Assembly (NCBI GenBank): GCA_031987605.1
Contig: DALZZF010000001.1
Span: forward strand, 62,001-126,000
Direction: 5' to 3'
Length of the DNA: 64,000 nucleotides
DNA from: JAFAGO01 sp031987605
GTDB lineage: Bacteria > Bacteroidota > Bacteroidia > Flavobacteriales > Weeksellaceae
Both the position numbers and the translations under genes were made by a program. Position 1 is the first letter of the stretch, and each line of letters opens with the position of its first letter. This document shows positions 1 to 7,233 of this stretch, piece by piece. Under the pieces are notes generated by a model. The model did no database searches. It saw only the letters and a list, made by a program, of their open reading frames with translations, and was not told where the DNA came from.

Positions 1-384
1 ATAAACGGCGGTGTACACCTCCATTCTTCGTGCATCCACCATCGGAATAATGTATTCGTAACCGTTTTCTAAAAAAGGTTCGACCAAAGAAATTAACGAG
101 TTAACCGCAATCAGCGGAATATTCAAAGCATAACAGAAACCTTTTGCAGATGCGGCACCAATACGAAGCCCGGTATAAGATCCCGGTCCTTTTCCGAGAC
201 CAACAGCATCCAGATCTTTCAATGTAATTTCTGCGCCTTCCAAAGCCCATTGTACAAAAGTATGCAAGGATTCCGATTGTTTGTAATTTTCTGAAACTTC
301 TTCACAAAGGCAGAGTAATTTTTCGCCATCAGAAATGGCAACCGAACAGTTTTTTGATGAGGTTTCGAGAAGGAGAATTTTCAT
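1..384 (-). CDS. tsaB: tRNA N6-threonylcarbamoyladenosine biosynthesis protein TsaB, 3' end outside window
   Basis: The first 128 residues are visible, starting at the ATG at 384; the gene runs off the left edge. The protein begins MKILLLETSSKNCSVAI and carries GKGPGSYTGLRIG near residues 70-82, the glycine-rich signature of TsaB in the ASKHA (Hsp70/actin-like) fold. TsaB partners TsaD and TsaE in placing threonylcarbamoyl on A37 of ANN-decoding tRNAs in the cytoplasm. TsaB is an inactive TsaD paralogue that scaffolds the complex. It lies 12 bases downstream of the SDR gene on the same strand and is probably the last or a late gene of the operon starting at 3168. The identification rests on the motif and is firm. 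Confidence 0.9.
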   Translation of the reverse strand, partial: MKILLLETSSKNCSVAISDGEKLLCLCEEVSENYKQSESLHTFVQWALEGAEITLKDLDAVGLGKGPGSYTGLRIGAASAKGFCYALNIPLIAVNSLISLVEPFLENGYEYIIPMVDARRMEVYTAVY

Positions 385-396
385 TTTCAGATAAAA

Positions 397-1149
397 TTAT
401 TTTCTATATACTGTTCTTGGTTCCGCCTGTGCTTTCGGATAAATACACATTTCCGCCACAGAAACGCGATCAGGAGCGTTCAGACAATAGGCAATTGCAT
501 CGGCAATGTCGGCGGCGGTTAAAGGTTCATATCCGGCATAAACGGCATCTGCTTTTTCCTCATTTCCTTTAAAACGAACCATTGAAAAATCGGTTTCCAC
601 AGCACCGGGCTGAATATTGGTCACTTTAATTCCAAAAGCGGTCAGTTCGATTCGCATTCCTTCGGAAATGGTGTCCACTGCTTTTTTTGAGGCACAATAC
701 ACTACTCCATTCGCGTATGTTTGGCGTGCTGCAACAGAACTGATGTTTACAATATGTCCGGAATTTTTCTTTTTCATTTCTCGGATTATCGGTTGGGAAA
801 CATACAGAAGTCCTTTCACATTTCCGTCCATCATGGCATCCCAATCGTTTTCGTTTCCATCGGAAAGCGGATCAAGTCCGTGTGCATTTCCGGCATTATT
901 GATGAGAATATCGATGTTCTTCCATTCCTCAGGAAGCGATTCTAAAGCGGTATTTACTTCATCTTTGAAACGGACATCAAACTGTAAACTAAAAATTTCG
1001 GTGAAATGGGATAATTCGTATTTCAGGTCTTCCAGAATTTCTGCTTTTCTTCCGCAGATAATCAGTCTGTAATTCTGTTTTGCAAGAAGTTCTGCAGTGG
1101 CTTTTCCTATTCCGGAAGTAACTCCGGTTATCAATACTGTTCTTTTCAT
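397..1149 (-). CDS. SDR-family NAD(P)-dependent oxidoreductase (YdfG-like)
   Basis: A 250-residue classical short-chain dehydrogenase. The cofactor motif TGVTSGIG is at residues 8-15, NNAG at 84-87, and the catalytic Ser138, Tyr151 and Lys155 are all in place with the usual spacing. The overall length and the DVRF/NVKG segments resemble the YdfG group, which oxidises 3-hydroxy acids such as serine or 3-hydroxypropionate with NADP. The exact substrate cannot be read from sequence. It starts 3 bases after yraN and is followed by tsaB, so it is co-transcribed within a mixed housekeeping operon that gives no strong clue to its role. Confidence 0.87.
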   Translation of the reverse strand: MKRTVLITGVTSGIGKATAELLAKQNYRLIICGRKAEILEDLKYELSHFTEIFSLQFDVRFKDEVNTALESLPEEWKNIDILINNAGNAHGLDPLSDGNENDWDAMMDGNVKGLLYVSQPIIREMKKKNSGHIVNISSVAARQTYANGVVYCASKKAVDTISEGMRIELTAFGIKVTNIQPGAVETDFSMVRFKGNEEKADAVYAGYEPLTAADIADAIAYCLNAPDRVSVAEMCIYPKAQAEPRTVYRK

Positions 1150-1152
1150 TTT

Positions 1153-1524
1153 TTAATTGGCATCTATGGCATTAAATGCATTTTCTATATGATTTATTTC
1201 AAGAATCCGGGAACTGTCGGGAAGCACCGTAATGATGTCAAAACGAACCTCTTCTTCCCTGTTCATTTCCTGCATAAAATGATCTGCAGCGGAAACAATC
1301 AGCCGGATTTTTTTCTTTTTTACGGCTTCCTGAGGTTCAATGAACGCATCGGTTGCTCTGGCTTTTACTTCTACAATGATGATGGTGGAATCTTTTTCGG
1401 CTATAATGTCGATTTCAGCTTTTTGATAACGGTAATTGGTGCATAAAATCCGGTATCCTTTTTTTAAAAGATAGTCGGCGGCCAATTGCTCTGCTTCGTT
1501 TCCAAAATCGTTGTGGGTCGCCAT
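1153..1524 (-). CDS. YraN/UPF0102 family protein
   Basis: A 123-residue protein beginning MATHNDFGNEAE, the usual start of the YraN family. The core shows E37-x-D39 and E52-V-K54 (AEIDII...IIIVEVKAR), the PD-(D/E)xK nuclease-like arrangement known for UPF0102. Family members are small and their function is not settled; a Holliday-junction-resolvase-like fold is established. I chose the ATG at 1524 rather than an upstream TTG at 1539: this gives the family N-terminus and avoids overlap with the ldcA stop at 1526-1528. It lies between ldcA and the SDR gene in one leftward operon. Confidence 0.85.
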   Translation of the reverse strand: MATHNDFGNEAEQLAADYLLKKGYRILCTNYRYQKAEIDIIAEKDSTIIIVEVKARATDAFIEPQEAVKKKKIRLIVSAADHFMQEMNREEEVRFDIITVLPDSSRILEINHIENAFNAIDAN

Positions 1525-1525
1525 T

Positions 1526-2461
1526 TTAGAGGAATTCAAGCTTAGAATTTCCGGAAATATTCAGTTTTACTTTTCCTCCGATAATCAGCGGACGATTATC
1601 AAAAATATGCCCGTTCGGAAAACCAAAAAGTTTCGGAAAATGATAATTTTTCAAGCGGTGTGCTACAATTTTGTAGGCAAAAGGATCGAAACTTTCTTCG
1701 TAATTTTTATTCTCCGTTTCGCTTCCCATATTGGTCATTCCGCCAATAATCAAACCTTTAATTTTACGGAAAACTCCGGCCAAATCAAGGGAAATCAGCA
1801 TTCGGTCCAAAGCGTAAAAGTTTTCTCCGATGTCTTCAATAAATAAAATTTTATCGGTAAAATCAAACTCATATTTTGATCCGAGAAGTGCGTAAATCAA
1901 GGCGAGATTTCCACCTATAAAAATTCCTTCTGCTTTGCCTTCTTCATTAAATGGATTTGCTTCAATTTGATATTTGGGTTTCTGACCGTTCAGAATATCG
2001 AAAATTCCTTCATATCCTTCTTTAATCACGCCGAAGGAAGAAGTTTTAAGAGTTTGCCCGTGAACGGAAGCAAATCCGTTTTTTAACAGATAACTTTGCA
2101 CAACGGTATTATCGGAATAACCAATATACCATTTTGGATTTTTTCTAAATCCGGAAAGTTTCAGATGGCGCAACAAATGCTGGCAGCCATATCCACCTCT
2201 TGAAGCCCAGATTGCGGAAATTTCTTCTGAATTCAATGCCCAGTTCATATCCGAAATTCTTTCCTTTTCGGTTCCTGAATAATTGTATCCTTCTGAATAT
2301 TTACCGAAAGTATGTTTGCCGAAAACCGGTTCAAATCCTTCTTTTTCGATTATTTTCAGGGCGTTTTCCAGTTGGGATTCTTCCACGAAACCGGCGGGCG
2401 AAATAACAGCTATTTTATCCCCTTTTTTTAATGATTTTGGAAAGATGCATTCCTTTTTCAT
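1526..2461 (-). CDS. ldcA: LD-carboxypeptidase, peptidase family S66
   Basis: A 311-residue S66 serine peptidase. The nucleophile Ser116 is in GYSDNT; the other triad members are probably Glu209 (FIEDIGE) and His285 (PNGH). The N-terminus GDKIAVISPAG and the segment SRGGYGCQHLL (residues 87-97) are family hallmarks. LdcA cleaves the terminal D-Ala from tetrapeptide stems during cytoplasmic peptidoglycan recycling. The MccF branch of the same family, which cleaves microcin C, is a less likely alternative. No signal peptide is seen, in keeping with a cytoplasmic enzyme. The start codon overlaps the lysE-like stop by four bases, indicating translational coupling. Confidence 0.9.
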   Translation of the reverse strand: MKKECIFPKSLKKGDKIAVISPAGFVEESQLENALKIIEKEGFEPVFGKHTFGKYSEGYNYSGTEKERISDMNWALNSEEISAIWASRGGYGCQHLLRHLKLSGFRKNPKWYIGYSDNTVVQSYLLKNGFASVHGQTLKTSSFGVIKEGYEGIFDILNGQKPKYQIEANPFNEEGKAEGIFIGGNLALIYALLGSKYEFDFTDKILFIEDIGENFYALDRMLISLDLAGVFRKIKGLIIGGMTNMGSETENKNYEESFDPFAYKIVAHRLKNYHFPKLFGFPNGHIFDNRPLIIGGKVKLNISGNSKLEFL

Positions 2462-3168
2462 TCTGCGTTGTTTTGTCTTTCTTCTTTGTATTTCTGATAT
2501 TTTATTTCCTTTTTTTCGGCTTCTTCCAACTGTTTGTCAAACTGATTGAACATTTTGAAACTTTGCAGAAAAATAATGAAACTAAAAGCGATTAATATCA
2601 CTCCTACTCCTTTCCTGATGCGGTTTGCAATTTGCTGGGTAAGTTTTGCATGAAACTGTTTTGCCAGAAATATTTTCAACAAATCAATACAAAGATAAGT
2701 GGCGATTACAATGCTTAAATACAGAATAAAATTGTTTGGATCGGGATACTGATTGCGCACGGAAATCACAGTAACCAGCCAGAATAAAAGCACTCCGACA
2801 TTTAAAAGGTTCAGTAAAAATCCGTTGATAAAAGTTTTAAAATAATTCTGACCAATCAGTCGGTCTTCATTGGAAATCCTCATTTTGGTTTTGGAAAGCA
2901 TCATAAATACCCCGTAAATACAGATAATTAGTGCGGTAATCCTGTAAAATCCGGGATGCCGATCAATGAGATAAACCAAATCCGCGCTGGCATAATAAGC
3001 TGCCACAATACAAAGAATATCCGCCGAAATGACGCCCAAATCCAACGACAATGCGTGTTTCGGACCACGGGAAAAACTGGTTTCAATCAACAGAAAGAAA
3101 ATCGGCCCGATAAAAACCAGACTCAACATAAATCCCAATCCTATTGCAGAAAGTATAAGTTGAAGCAT
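2458..3168 (-). CDS. LysE-family amino acid exporter
   Basis: A 236-residue inner-membrane protein of the LysE/RhtB type. About six hydrophobic segments are visible, near residues 3-27, 40-60, 72-92, 117-137, 145-167 and 187-204. GPIFFLLIETSFSRG near residues 21-35 is the family signature region. The C-terminal 30 residues are very rich in Lys and Glu, presumably a cytoplasmic tail. Members export amino acids or related small molecules; the substrate cannot be predicted. It is the first gene of a leftward operon continuing through ldcA, yraN, the SDR and tsaB. A TAnnTTTG promoter box lies only a few bases upstream of the ATG. Confidence 0.85.
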   Translation of the reverse strand: MLQLILSAIGLGFMLSLVFIGPIFFLLIETSFSRGPKHALSLDLGVISADILCIVAAYYASADLVYLIDRHPGFYRITALIICIYGVFMMLSKTKMRISNEDRLIGQNYFKTFINGFLLNLLNVGVLLFWLVTVISVRNQYPDPNNFILYLSIVIATYLCIDLLKIFLAKQFHAKLTQQIANRIRKGVGVILIAFSFIIFLQSFKMFNQFDKQLEEAEKKEIKYQKYKEERQNNAE

Positions 3169-3172
3169 GGAA

Positions 3173-3180
3173 CAAATGTA
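3173..3180 (-). promoter_or_regulatory. Promoter -7 box for the lysE-ldcA-yraN-SDR-tsaB operon
   Basis: The minus strand reads TACATTTG, matching the Bacteroidetes -7 consensus TAnnTTTG. It sits 4 bases upstream of the lysE-like ATG at 3168, so a transcript starting at the usual distance would have almost no leader. Confidence 0.5.
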
Positions 3181-3305
3181 AAGATTTCTAAATTAACGGA
3201 TGAAAAAGAGATACAGAAAAGCTTTGGCAATGATTATAATCAATATTATTTCCAAGCACCGATTGATCATTTTTCTCTCTTTTTATGAATTCAGCCTAAT
3301 CCTAT

Positions 3306-3761
3306 TTATTTTTCTTTTCTAAAAATATATCTGGTGATAAAAATTCCCTGTCCGTCATCTATTCCGCTATCACTTTCTACTCCACTAGTAACGAAACTTA
3401 ATTCCCAGTTCTGCTCGGAAAGTTCATTAATTCTGGCTTGAATAATCGCATCATTTGATGCAATATTTTGGAAATTAATCCCTGCTATACTGTAAAAATT
3501 CAATAATTTAGTTTCGCCAAATTCATCGATTTTTGCATCTTTTCTCCCAATGCTTCCCTGTTTACTATCGGTGCCCTCGGTTCTTTTTGTTGTTAAATCT
3601 GCTGTATTTATAGCCTGATTATTCTCAATTAATCTGGATCTTCCCATTCCTCCCGGAATTATGGATTCTACAGAGGTTATGACTTTATATTCATATTTTT
3701 GAGCATAAATATTTGCAAAACCTAATATCGTGATTGTGATTGAAAGAATTATCTTTTTCAT
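3306..3761 (-). CDS. Secreted protein of unknown function
   Basis: A 151-residue protein with a clear Sec signal peptide (residues 1-20, cleavage after IYA before Gln21). No lipobox is present, so a soluble periplasmic or exported protein is expected. The mature part has two ordered-looking stretches. One near residues 22-70 is rich in Lys, Thr and Ser; the C-terminal half contains ELSEQNWELSFVTSGVES and ends in basic residues. The pattern NELSEQNWEL resembles short domains that describe a measured difference between replicates, but I do not recognise a named family. It is flanked by rnr on the same strand; no promoter match was found. Confidence 0.6.
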   Translation of the reverse strand: MKKIILSITITILGFANIYAQKYEYKVITSVESIIPGGMGRSRLIENNQAINTADLTTKRTEGTDSKQGSIGRKDAKIDEFGETKLLNFYSIAGINFQNIASNDAIIQARINELSEQNWELSFVTSGVESDSGIDDGQGIFITRYIFRKEK

Positions 3762-3808
3762 TTTTTAAATTTTGGATTTAATTTTTGAGTGCAAAAAATA
3801 TTTTAAAA

Positions 3809-5959
3809 TTACTCCACTACTTTAAAATCCAATTGTTTTTGAATCAGATTGGCTTTCATCACCTTAATTTTAATGGTGTCTCCAAGTTGATATTGTTTTC
3901 CGTGACAAATGCCATACACGGCGTGTGTTTTCGCATCATACTGATAGGAATCGTCCATCAAATCACGAAGTTTGATTAAACCTTCTGCTCCATTTTCAGG
4001 AATTTCCACCCAGAAACCAAATTCGGCAACACCGGATATTACACCTTCAAATTCTTCACCCAAATGATTTTGCATGAATTTCACCTGCATGAATTTTATA
4101 GAATCCCTTTCTGCATCTGCAGCCAGCCGTTCCATTGCAGAGCAGTGTTTGCACTGTTCTTCCAGTTCATTTTTATCCACACTTTTTCCTCCATCCAAAT
4201 AATGTTGAAGCAAACGATGCGCAATTAAATCCGGATAACGACGGATGGGTGAAGTAAAATGCGTGTAATAATCGAAACCAAGCCCATAATGCCCAATCGG
4301 ATCGGTGGAATAAACGGCTTTACTCATGCTTCGCATGGCCAGTGTTTCAATCATATTTTCTTCTCCTTTGCCTTTTACATCTTTTAAAAGCCGGTTTAAA
4401 CTTTCGGTGGTTTGTTTGGAATTGGAGATGTTCATTTTATAACCAAACGTGGAAACAAAATCCCGAAGCGATTCCAGTTTTGCAGGATCCGGATCGTCGT
4501 GAACACGATATATATAACTTTTATTGGTCGGTTCGTGTTTTTTCCCAAGGGAAACAAATTCCGAAACTTTACGGTTTGCCAACAGCATAAATTCTTCAAT
4601 AAGGTGATTGGAATCTTTGCTCATTTTGAAATAAACACCGATTGGTTCACTGTTTTCATCGAGATTGAATCGCACTTCGCTTCTGTCGAATGTAATGGCT
4701 CCGTCTTTAATTCTATTTTCTCTCAGAATTTTGGCCAGTCTGTCCAACGCAAGAATTTCTTCCGAAAGATCTCCTACTCCACTTTCGATGCGTTCCTGAG
4801 CTTCTTCATAAGTGAAACGGCGATCGGAATGAATGATGGTTCTTCCAAACCACTCTTTCTGAACTTCTGATTTTTCATTGAGTTCAAAAACGGCAGAGAA
4901 CGTGTATTTGTCTTCATTTGGGCGAAGGGAACATACATCATTACTTAAAACTTCCGGAAGCATCGGTACCACACGATCTACCAAATACACGGAAGTTCCG
5001 CGATCGTATGCTTCCTGATCCAGCAAAGTTCCCGGAATTACATAATGTGAAACATCGGCAATATGCACGCCTATTTCCCAGTTTCCGTTGTCGAGTTTTC
5101 GGATGGAAAGGGCATCATCGAAATCTTTTGCATCTTTCGGATCGATGGTAAAAGTGAGAATATTCCGCATATCCCAGCGTTTTTTTACCTCTTCTTCGGA
5201 AATACTCCGGTCGATTTTATCGGCTTCATGCTCAATTTCTTCAGGAAAAGTATACGGCAAACCATATTCTGCGAGGATTGAATGAATTTCGGTTTCATGT
5301 TCGCCGGGATCACCCAAAACCTGAATGATTTCTCCTTCAGGATTTTTGGAATCCGGTTTCCAGTCGAGCATTTTTACCAGTACTTTCTGTCCGTTTTCTG
5401 CCCCATTAATTTTTCCTCTGGGAATAAAAATATCGGTGTTGATGATTTTCTTGTCGCATACAACAAATCCAAAATCTTTATGTTTGATGAATTCAAAGGT
5501 TCCCACAAATTCTTCTCGATTTCTCTCCAACACTTCCAAAACGGAACCTTCCAGTTTTTTTCCTTTATAATGATAGGTTACAATCAGCACTTTATCGCCC
5601 TGCAAAGCATCCTTCACGTTTTTGGAATGGATGAAAACATCATGTTCCATGCCTTCCACTTTTACATATGCATTTCCGGTTTGGTTGAAATCAATTACTC
5701 CGGTTAAAGTTCCCTCAATTTTGAGGTTTAGAATGTACTTCCCTTTTTCGGCTTCCTTTATTCTTTCTTCTGCCAGAAGTTTATGCAAGGCCTGAATTAC
5801 CTGTTCGCGTTGCCGAGGATTTTTATAATCTATACCATCCGAAATTTGTTTGTAATTGTAAATTTTGGAGGAATTCTGATTCATAAACCCGAGGATCAAT
5901 CTCCCGATTTCTCTTAATTTATAGTCATTTTTCTGACTGATGTATTTTTTCTTTTTCAT
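3809..5959 (-). CDS. rnr: Ribonuclease R (RNB-family 3'-5' exoribonuclease)
   Basis: A 716-residue RNase II/R enzyme. In order there are an N-terminal winged-helix-like segment (about 10-80), two cold-shock-like OB domains (about 82-215), the RNB catalytic domain (about 255-590) and a C-terminal S1 domain (about 632-712). The motif TIDPKDAKDFDDA at 271-283 supplies the metal-binding aspartates D273, D279, D281 and D282. RNase R degrades structured RNA from the 3' end without a helicase and acts in rRNA and mRNA turnover in the cytoplasm. The short basic N-terminus and the absence of a long lysine-rich tail are normal for this phylum. It lies downstream of rpiB with a 218-base gap holding a repeat. 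Confidence 0.95.
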   Translation of the reverse strand: MKKKKYISQKNDYKLREIGRLILGFMNQNSSKIYNYKQISDGIDYKNPRQREQVIQALHKLLAEERIKEAEKGKYILNLKIEGTLTGVIDFNQTGNAYVKVEGMEHDVFIHSKNVKDALQGDKVLIVTYHYKGKKLEGSVLEVLERNREEFVGTFEFIKHKDFGFVVCDKKIINTDIFIPRGKINGAENGQKVLVKMLDWKPDSKNPEGEIIQVLGDPGEHETEIHSILAEYGLPYTFPEEIEHEADKIDRSISEEEVKKRWDMRNILTFTIDPKDAKDFDDALSIRKLDNGNWEIGVHIADVSHYVIPGTLLDQEAYDRGTSVYLVDRVVPMLPEVLSNDVCSLRPNEDKYTFSAVFELNEKSEVQKEWFGRTIIHSDRRFTYEEAQERIESGVGDLSEEILALDRLAKILRENRIKDGAITFDRSEVRFNLDENSEPIGVYFKMSKDSNHLIEEFMLLANRKVSEFVSLGKKHEPTNKSYIYRVHDDPDPAKLESLRDFVSTFGYKMNISNSKQTTESLNRLLKDVKGKGEENMIETLAMRSMSKAVYSTDPIGHYGLGFDYYTHFTSPIRRYPDLIAHRLLQHYLDGGKSVDKNELEEQCKHCSAMERLAADAERDSIKFMQVKFMQNHLGEEFEGVISGVAEFGFWVEIPENGAEGLIKLRDLMDDSYQYDAKTHAVYGICHGKQYQLGDTIKIKVMKANLIQKQLDFKVVE

Positions 5960-6096
5960 TTTTTCTCCATCGGTTTCACCTATGGTTATTGATATTAAGC
6001 CACTTTGTAGCTTGGTTAATTTTCGTATTTCTTTTCAATCAATTTTCATTGATTGTTGATGTATTGGTATTTTTTATAAAAATTAGTTTTGAAAAT

Positions 6097-6162
6097 TACG
6101 ATACTCAACTTTGAAAAAAAATATTTTTAATTTTTAAAAATACGATAACTAACTTTGAAAAA
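6097..6162. repeat. Two imperfect 22-base direct repeats between rnr and rpiB
   Basis: Copies at 6097-6118 and 6141-6162 both read TACGATA then three variable bases then AACTTTGAAAAA, so 19 of 22 positions agree, 44 bases apart. A partial third TACGAATTT follows at 6163. The rest of the 5960-6177 gap is AT-rich without an ORF or a TAnnTTTG match facing rnr. Confidence 0.6.
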
Positions 6163-6177
6163 TACGAATTTAAAATT

Positions 6178-6609
6178 TTAACACCACGCAATTTTATTCA
6201 CTCTGTTCTGATGTCTTCCGCCTTCAAAATCGGTGGTAAGAAATTTTTCTGCAATTTCCAGAGCTAATTCTTTAGCAATAAAACGAGCGGGAAGCGCAAT
6301 CATATTTGCATTATTGTGCTGCCTTGCCAAAACGCCCAATTCCGGCATCCAGCAAAGTGCACAGCGGATTTGCTGGTGTTTATTGGCCGTAATGGCAACG
6401 CCTTCCCCACTTCCACAAATTAAAATTCCAAGTTCATTTGCACCGATTTCTACAGATTCTGCCGCCGGATGTACGAAATCAGGATAATCAACACTTTCTG
6501 CGGAATAGGTTCCGAAATCCTGAAGTTCATATTTCCCCTGAAGTTGCTTTTTTAAATATTCTTTTAATTCAAAACCTGCATGATCACAGGCAATTGCGAT
6601 TTTTTTCAT
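6178..6609 (-). CDS. rpiB: Ribose-5-phosphate isomerase B
   Basis: A 143-residue RpiB/LacAB-family isomerase that interconverts ribose 5-phosphate and ribulose 5-phosphate in the pentose phosphate pathway. Visible signatures are IACDHAG (residues 6-12), the catalytic Cys65 in ICGSGEG, TANK near 74-77, His98 in RQHNNAN, and GGRH at 130-133. Length is normal. The ATG at 6609 is preferred. An in-frame GTG at 6624 lies inside the likely -7 promoter box (6624-6631) and adds only MKKLK. The gene is transcribed away from the AT-rich origin-like region, opposite to pgk. Confidence 0.93.
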   Translation of the reverse strand: MKKIAIACDHAGFELKEYLKKQLQGKYELQDFGTYSAESVDYPDFVHPAAESVEIGANELGILICGSGEGVAITANKHQQIRCALCWMPELGVLARQHNNANMIALPARFIAKELALEIAEKFLTTDFEGGRHQNRVNKIAWC

Positions 6610-6623
6610 TTTTAGCTTTTTCA

Positions 6624-6631
6624 CAAAGTTA
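6624..6631 (-). promoter_or_regulatory. Promoter -7 box for rpiB
   Basis: The minus strand reads TAACTTTG, a TAnnTTTG match 14 bases upstream of the rpiB ATG at 6609. It also excludes the upstream GTG at 6624 as the start. A DnaA-like TTTTTCACA on the plus strand (6617-6625) overlaps its edge. Confidence 0.55.
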
Positions 6632-6654
6632 CGGTTAAAAATGCACTTTTAATT

Positions 6655-6663
6655 TTTTCCACA
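6655..6663 (+). promoter_or_regulatory. DnaA-box candidate
   Basis: TTTTCCACA matches the relaxed DnaA consensus TTWTNCACA. Just to its left, 6617-6625 (TTTTTCACA) also fits but overlaps the rpiB promoter. Confidence 0.45.
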
Positions 6664-6726
6664 ATAAAATTCCTACTGATTCATCAATTATCCGTTGCTA
6701 AAGAATTGGTTTTCAAATAAAAGAAT

Positions 6727-6874
6727 GAAATTCAAAATATATAAAAAATTGAAATTCAATGAATTAATAAAAATGAAAATTCAATGTGAATTAAGGGGAA
6801 TAAGCGTGTGGATAAAAAAAGGAAAAAGGATTTTTATAATTCAAATACAATTCATATTGCAAAAAATAAATTCA
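6727..6874. repeat. AATTCA iteron-like repeat cluster
   Basis: GAAATTCAA occurs at 6727-6735 and 6751-6759, GAAAATTCAA at 6775-6784, and AATTCA at 6838, 6849 and 6869. The inverse TGAATT is at 6760 and 6787. That makes about eight copies in 150 bases. Part is expected in very AT-rich DNA, but the longer GAAATTCAA form with 24-base spacing is less likely by chance. Confidence 0.45.
6807..6815 (-). promoter_or_regulatory. Perfect DnaA box (TTATCCACA on minus strand)
   Basis: The plus strand reads TGTGGATAA, the exact complement of the strong DnaA box TTATCCACA. It sits in AGCGTGTGGA, a ten-base word repeated at 7157-7166 near pgk. Confidence 0.6.
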
Positions 6875-7207
6875 TCTTTTAAAAATTAGTTCATGAAAAT
6901 TATGAGGAAAAATTATCATTTTATTCATATTTCATTTCTTCATATTTCCTTTTACTAATACTTGTTAACAAGTGTTGATAAACTTTAAAAAAAATTAAAA
7001 ATCAGCACTTTACAATGTTAAAAATATATGAACGAATGTTAAATTAAATGTTACAAAAAATAAAAAATTAGTTTTCCCCAAAATTCACAACACTCAACAA
7101 CACTATCCAATTTTCTTTTTTTTAAATAAAAATTTTGTTGATTAATGATTGATGTCAGCGTGTGGAAATTTTCGAGAATAAAAATTCGTTTTCGAAAAGG
7201 TAAATTC

Positions 7208-7215
7208 TATCTTTG
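7208..7215 (+). promoter_or_regulatory. Promoter -7 box for pgk
   Basis: TATCTTTG matches TAnnTTTG exactly and lies 18 bases before the pgk ATG. No clean TTTG is seen at -33, only TTTTCG at 7189-7194. Confidence 0.6.
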
Positions 7216-7233
7216 TAAAACAAATAAAATTTT

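Larger units (their letters stand above)
6632..7207. other. Candidate chromosomal replication origin (oriC), AT-rich non-coding region
   Basis: This gap between divergent rpiB and pgk is extremely AT-rich and has no credible gene. It holds a perfect DnaA box (TGTGGATAA, 6807-6815), a TTWTNCACA match (TTTTCCACA, 6655-6663) and variants TGTTGATAA (6973-6981) and TGTGGAAAT (7161-7169). There are also AATTCA repeats (6727-6874) and the palindrome ACTTGTTAACAAGT (6960-6973). The ten-base AGCGTGTGGA occurs twice in the same orientation (6803-6812 and 7157-7166). Two parS sites lie 3-5 kb to the right. Bacterial parS sites cluster around oriC, which is the main outside support. No dnaA, dnaN or parAB gene is in the window, so the call is an inference. 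Confidence 0.55.

Noticed and set aside
6695..6889. A 64-codon frame in the AT-rich gap
   Set aside because: Composition is Lys/Ile/Phe-rich as expected of random AT-rich DNA, it runs through the DnaA boxes, and no family or ribosome site is seen.
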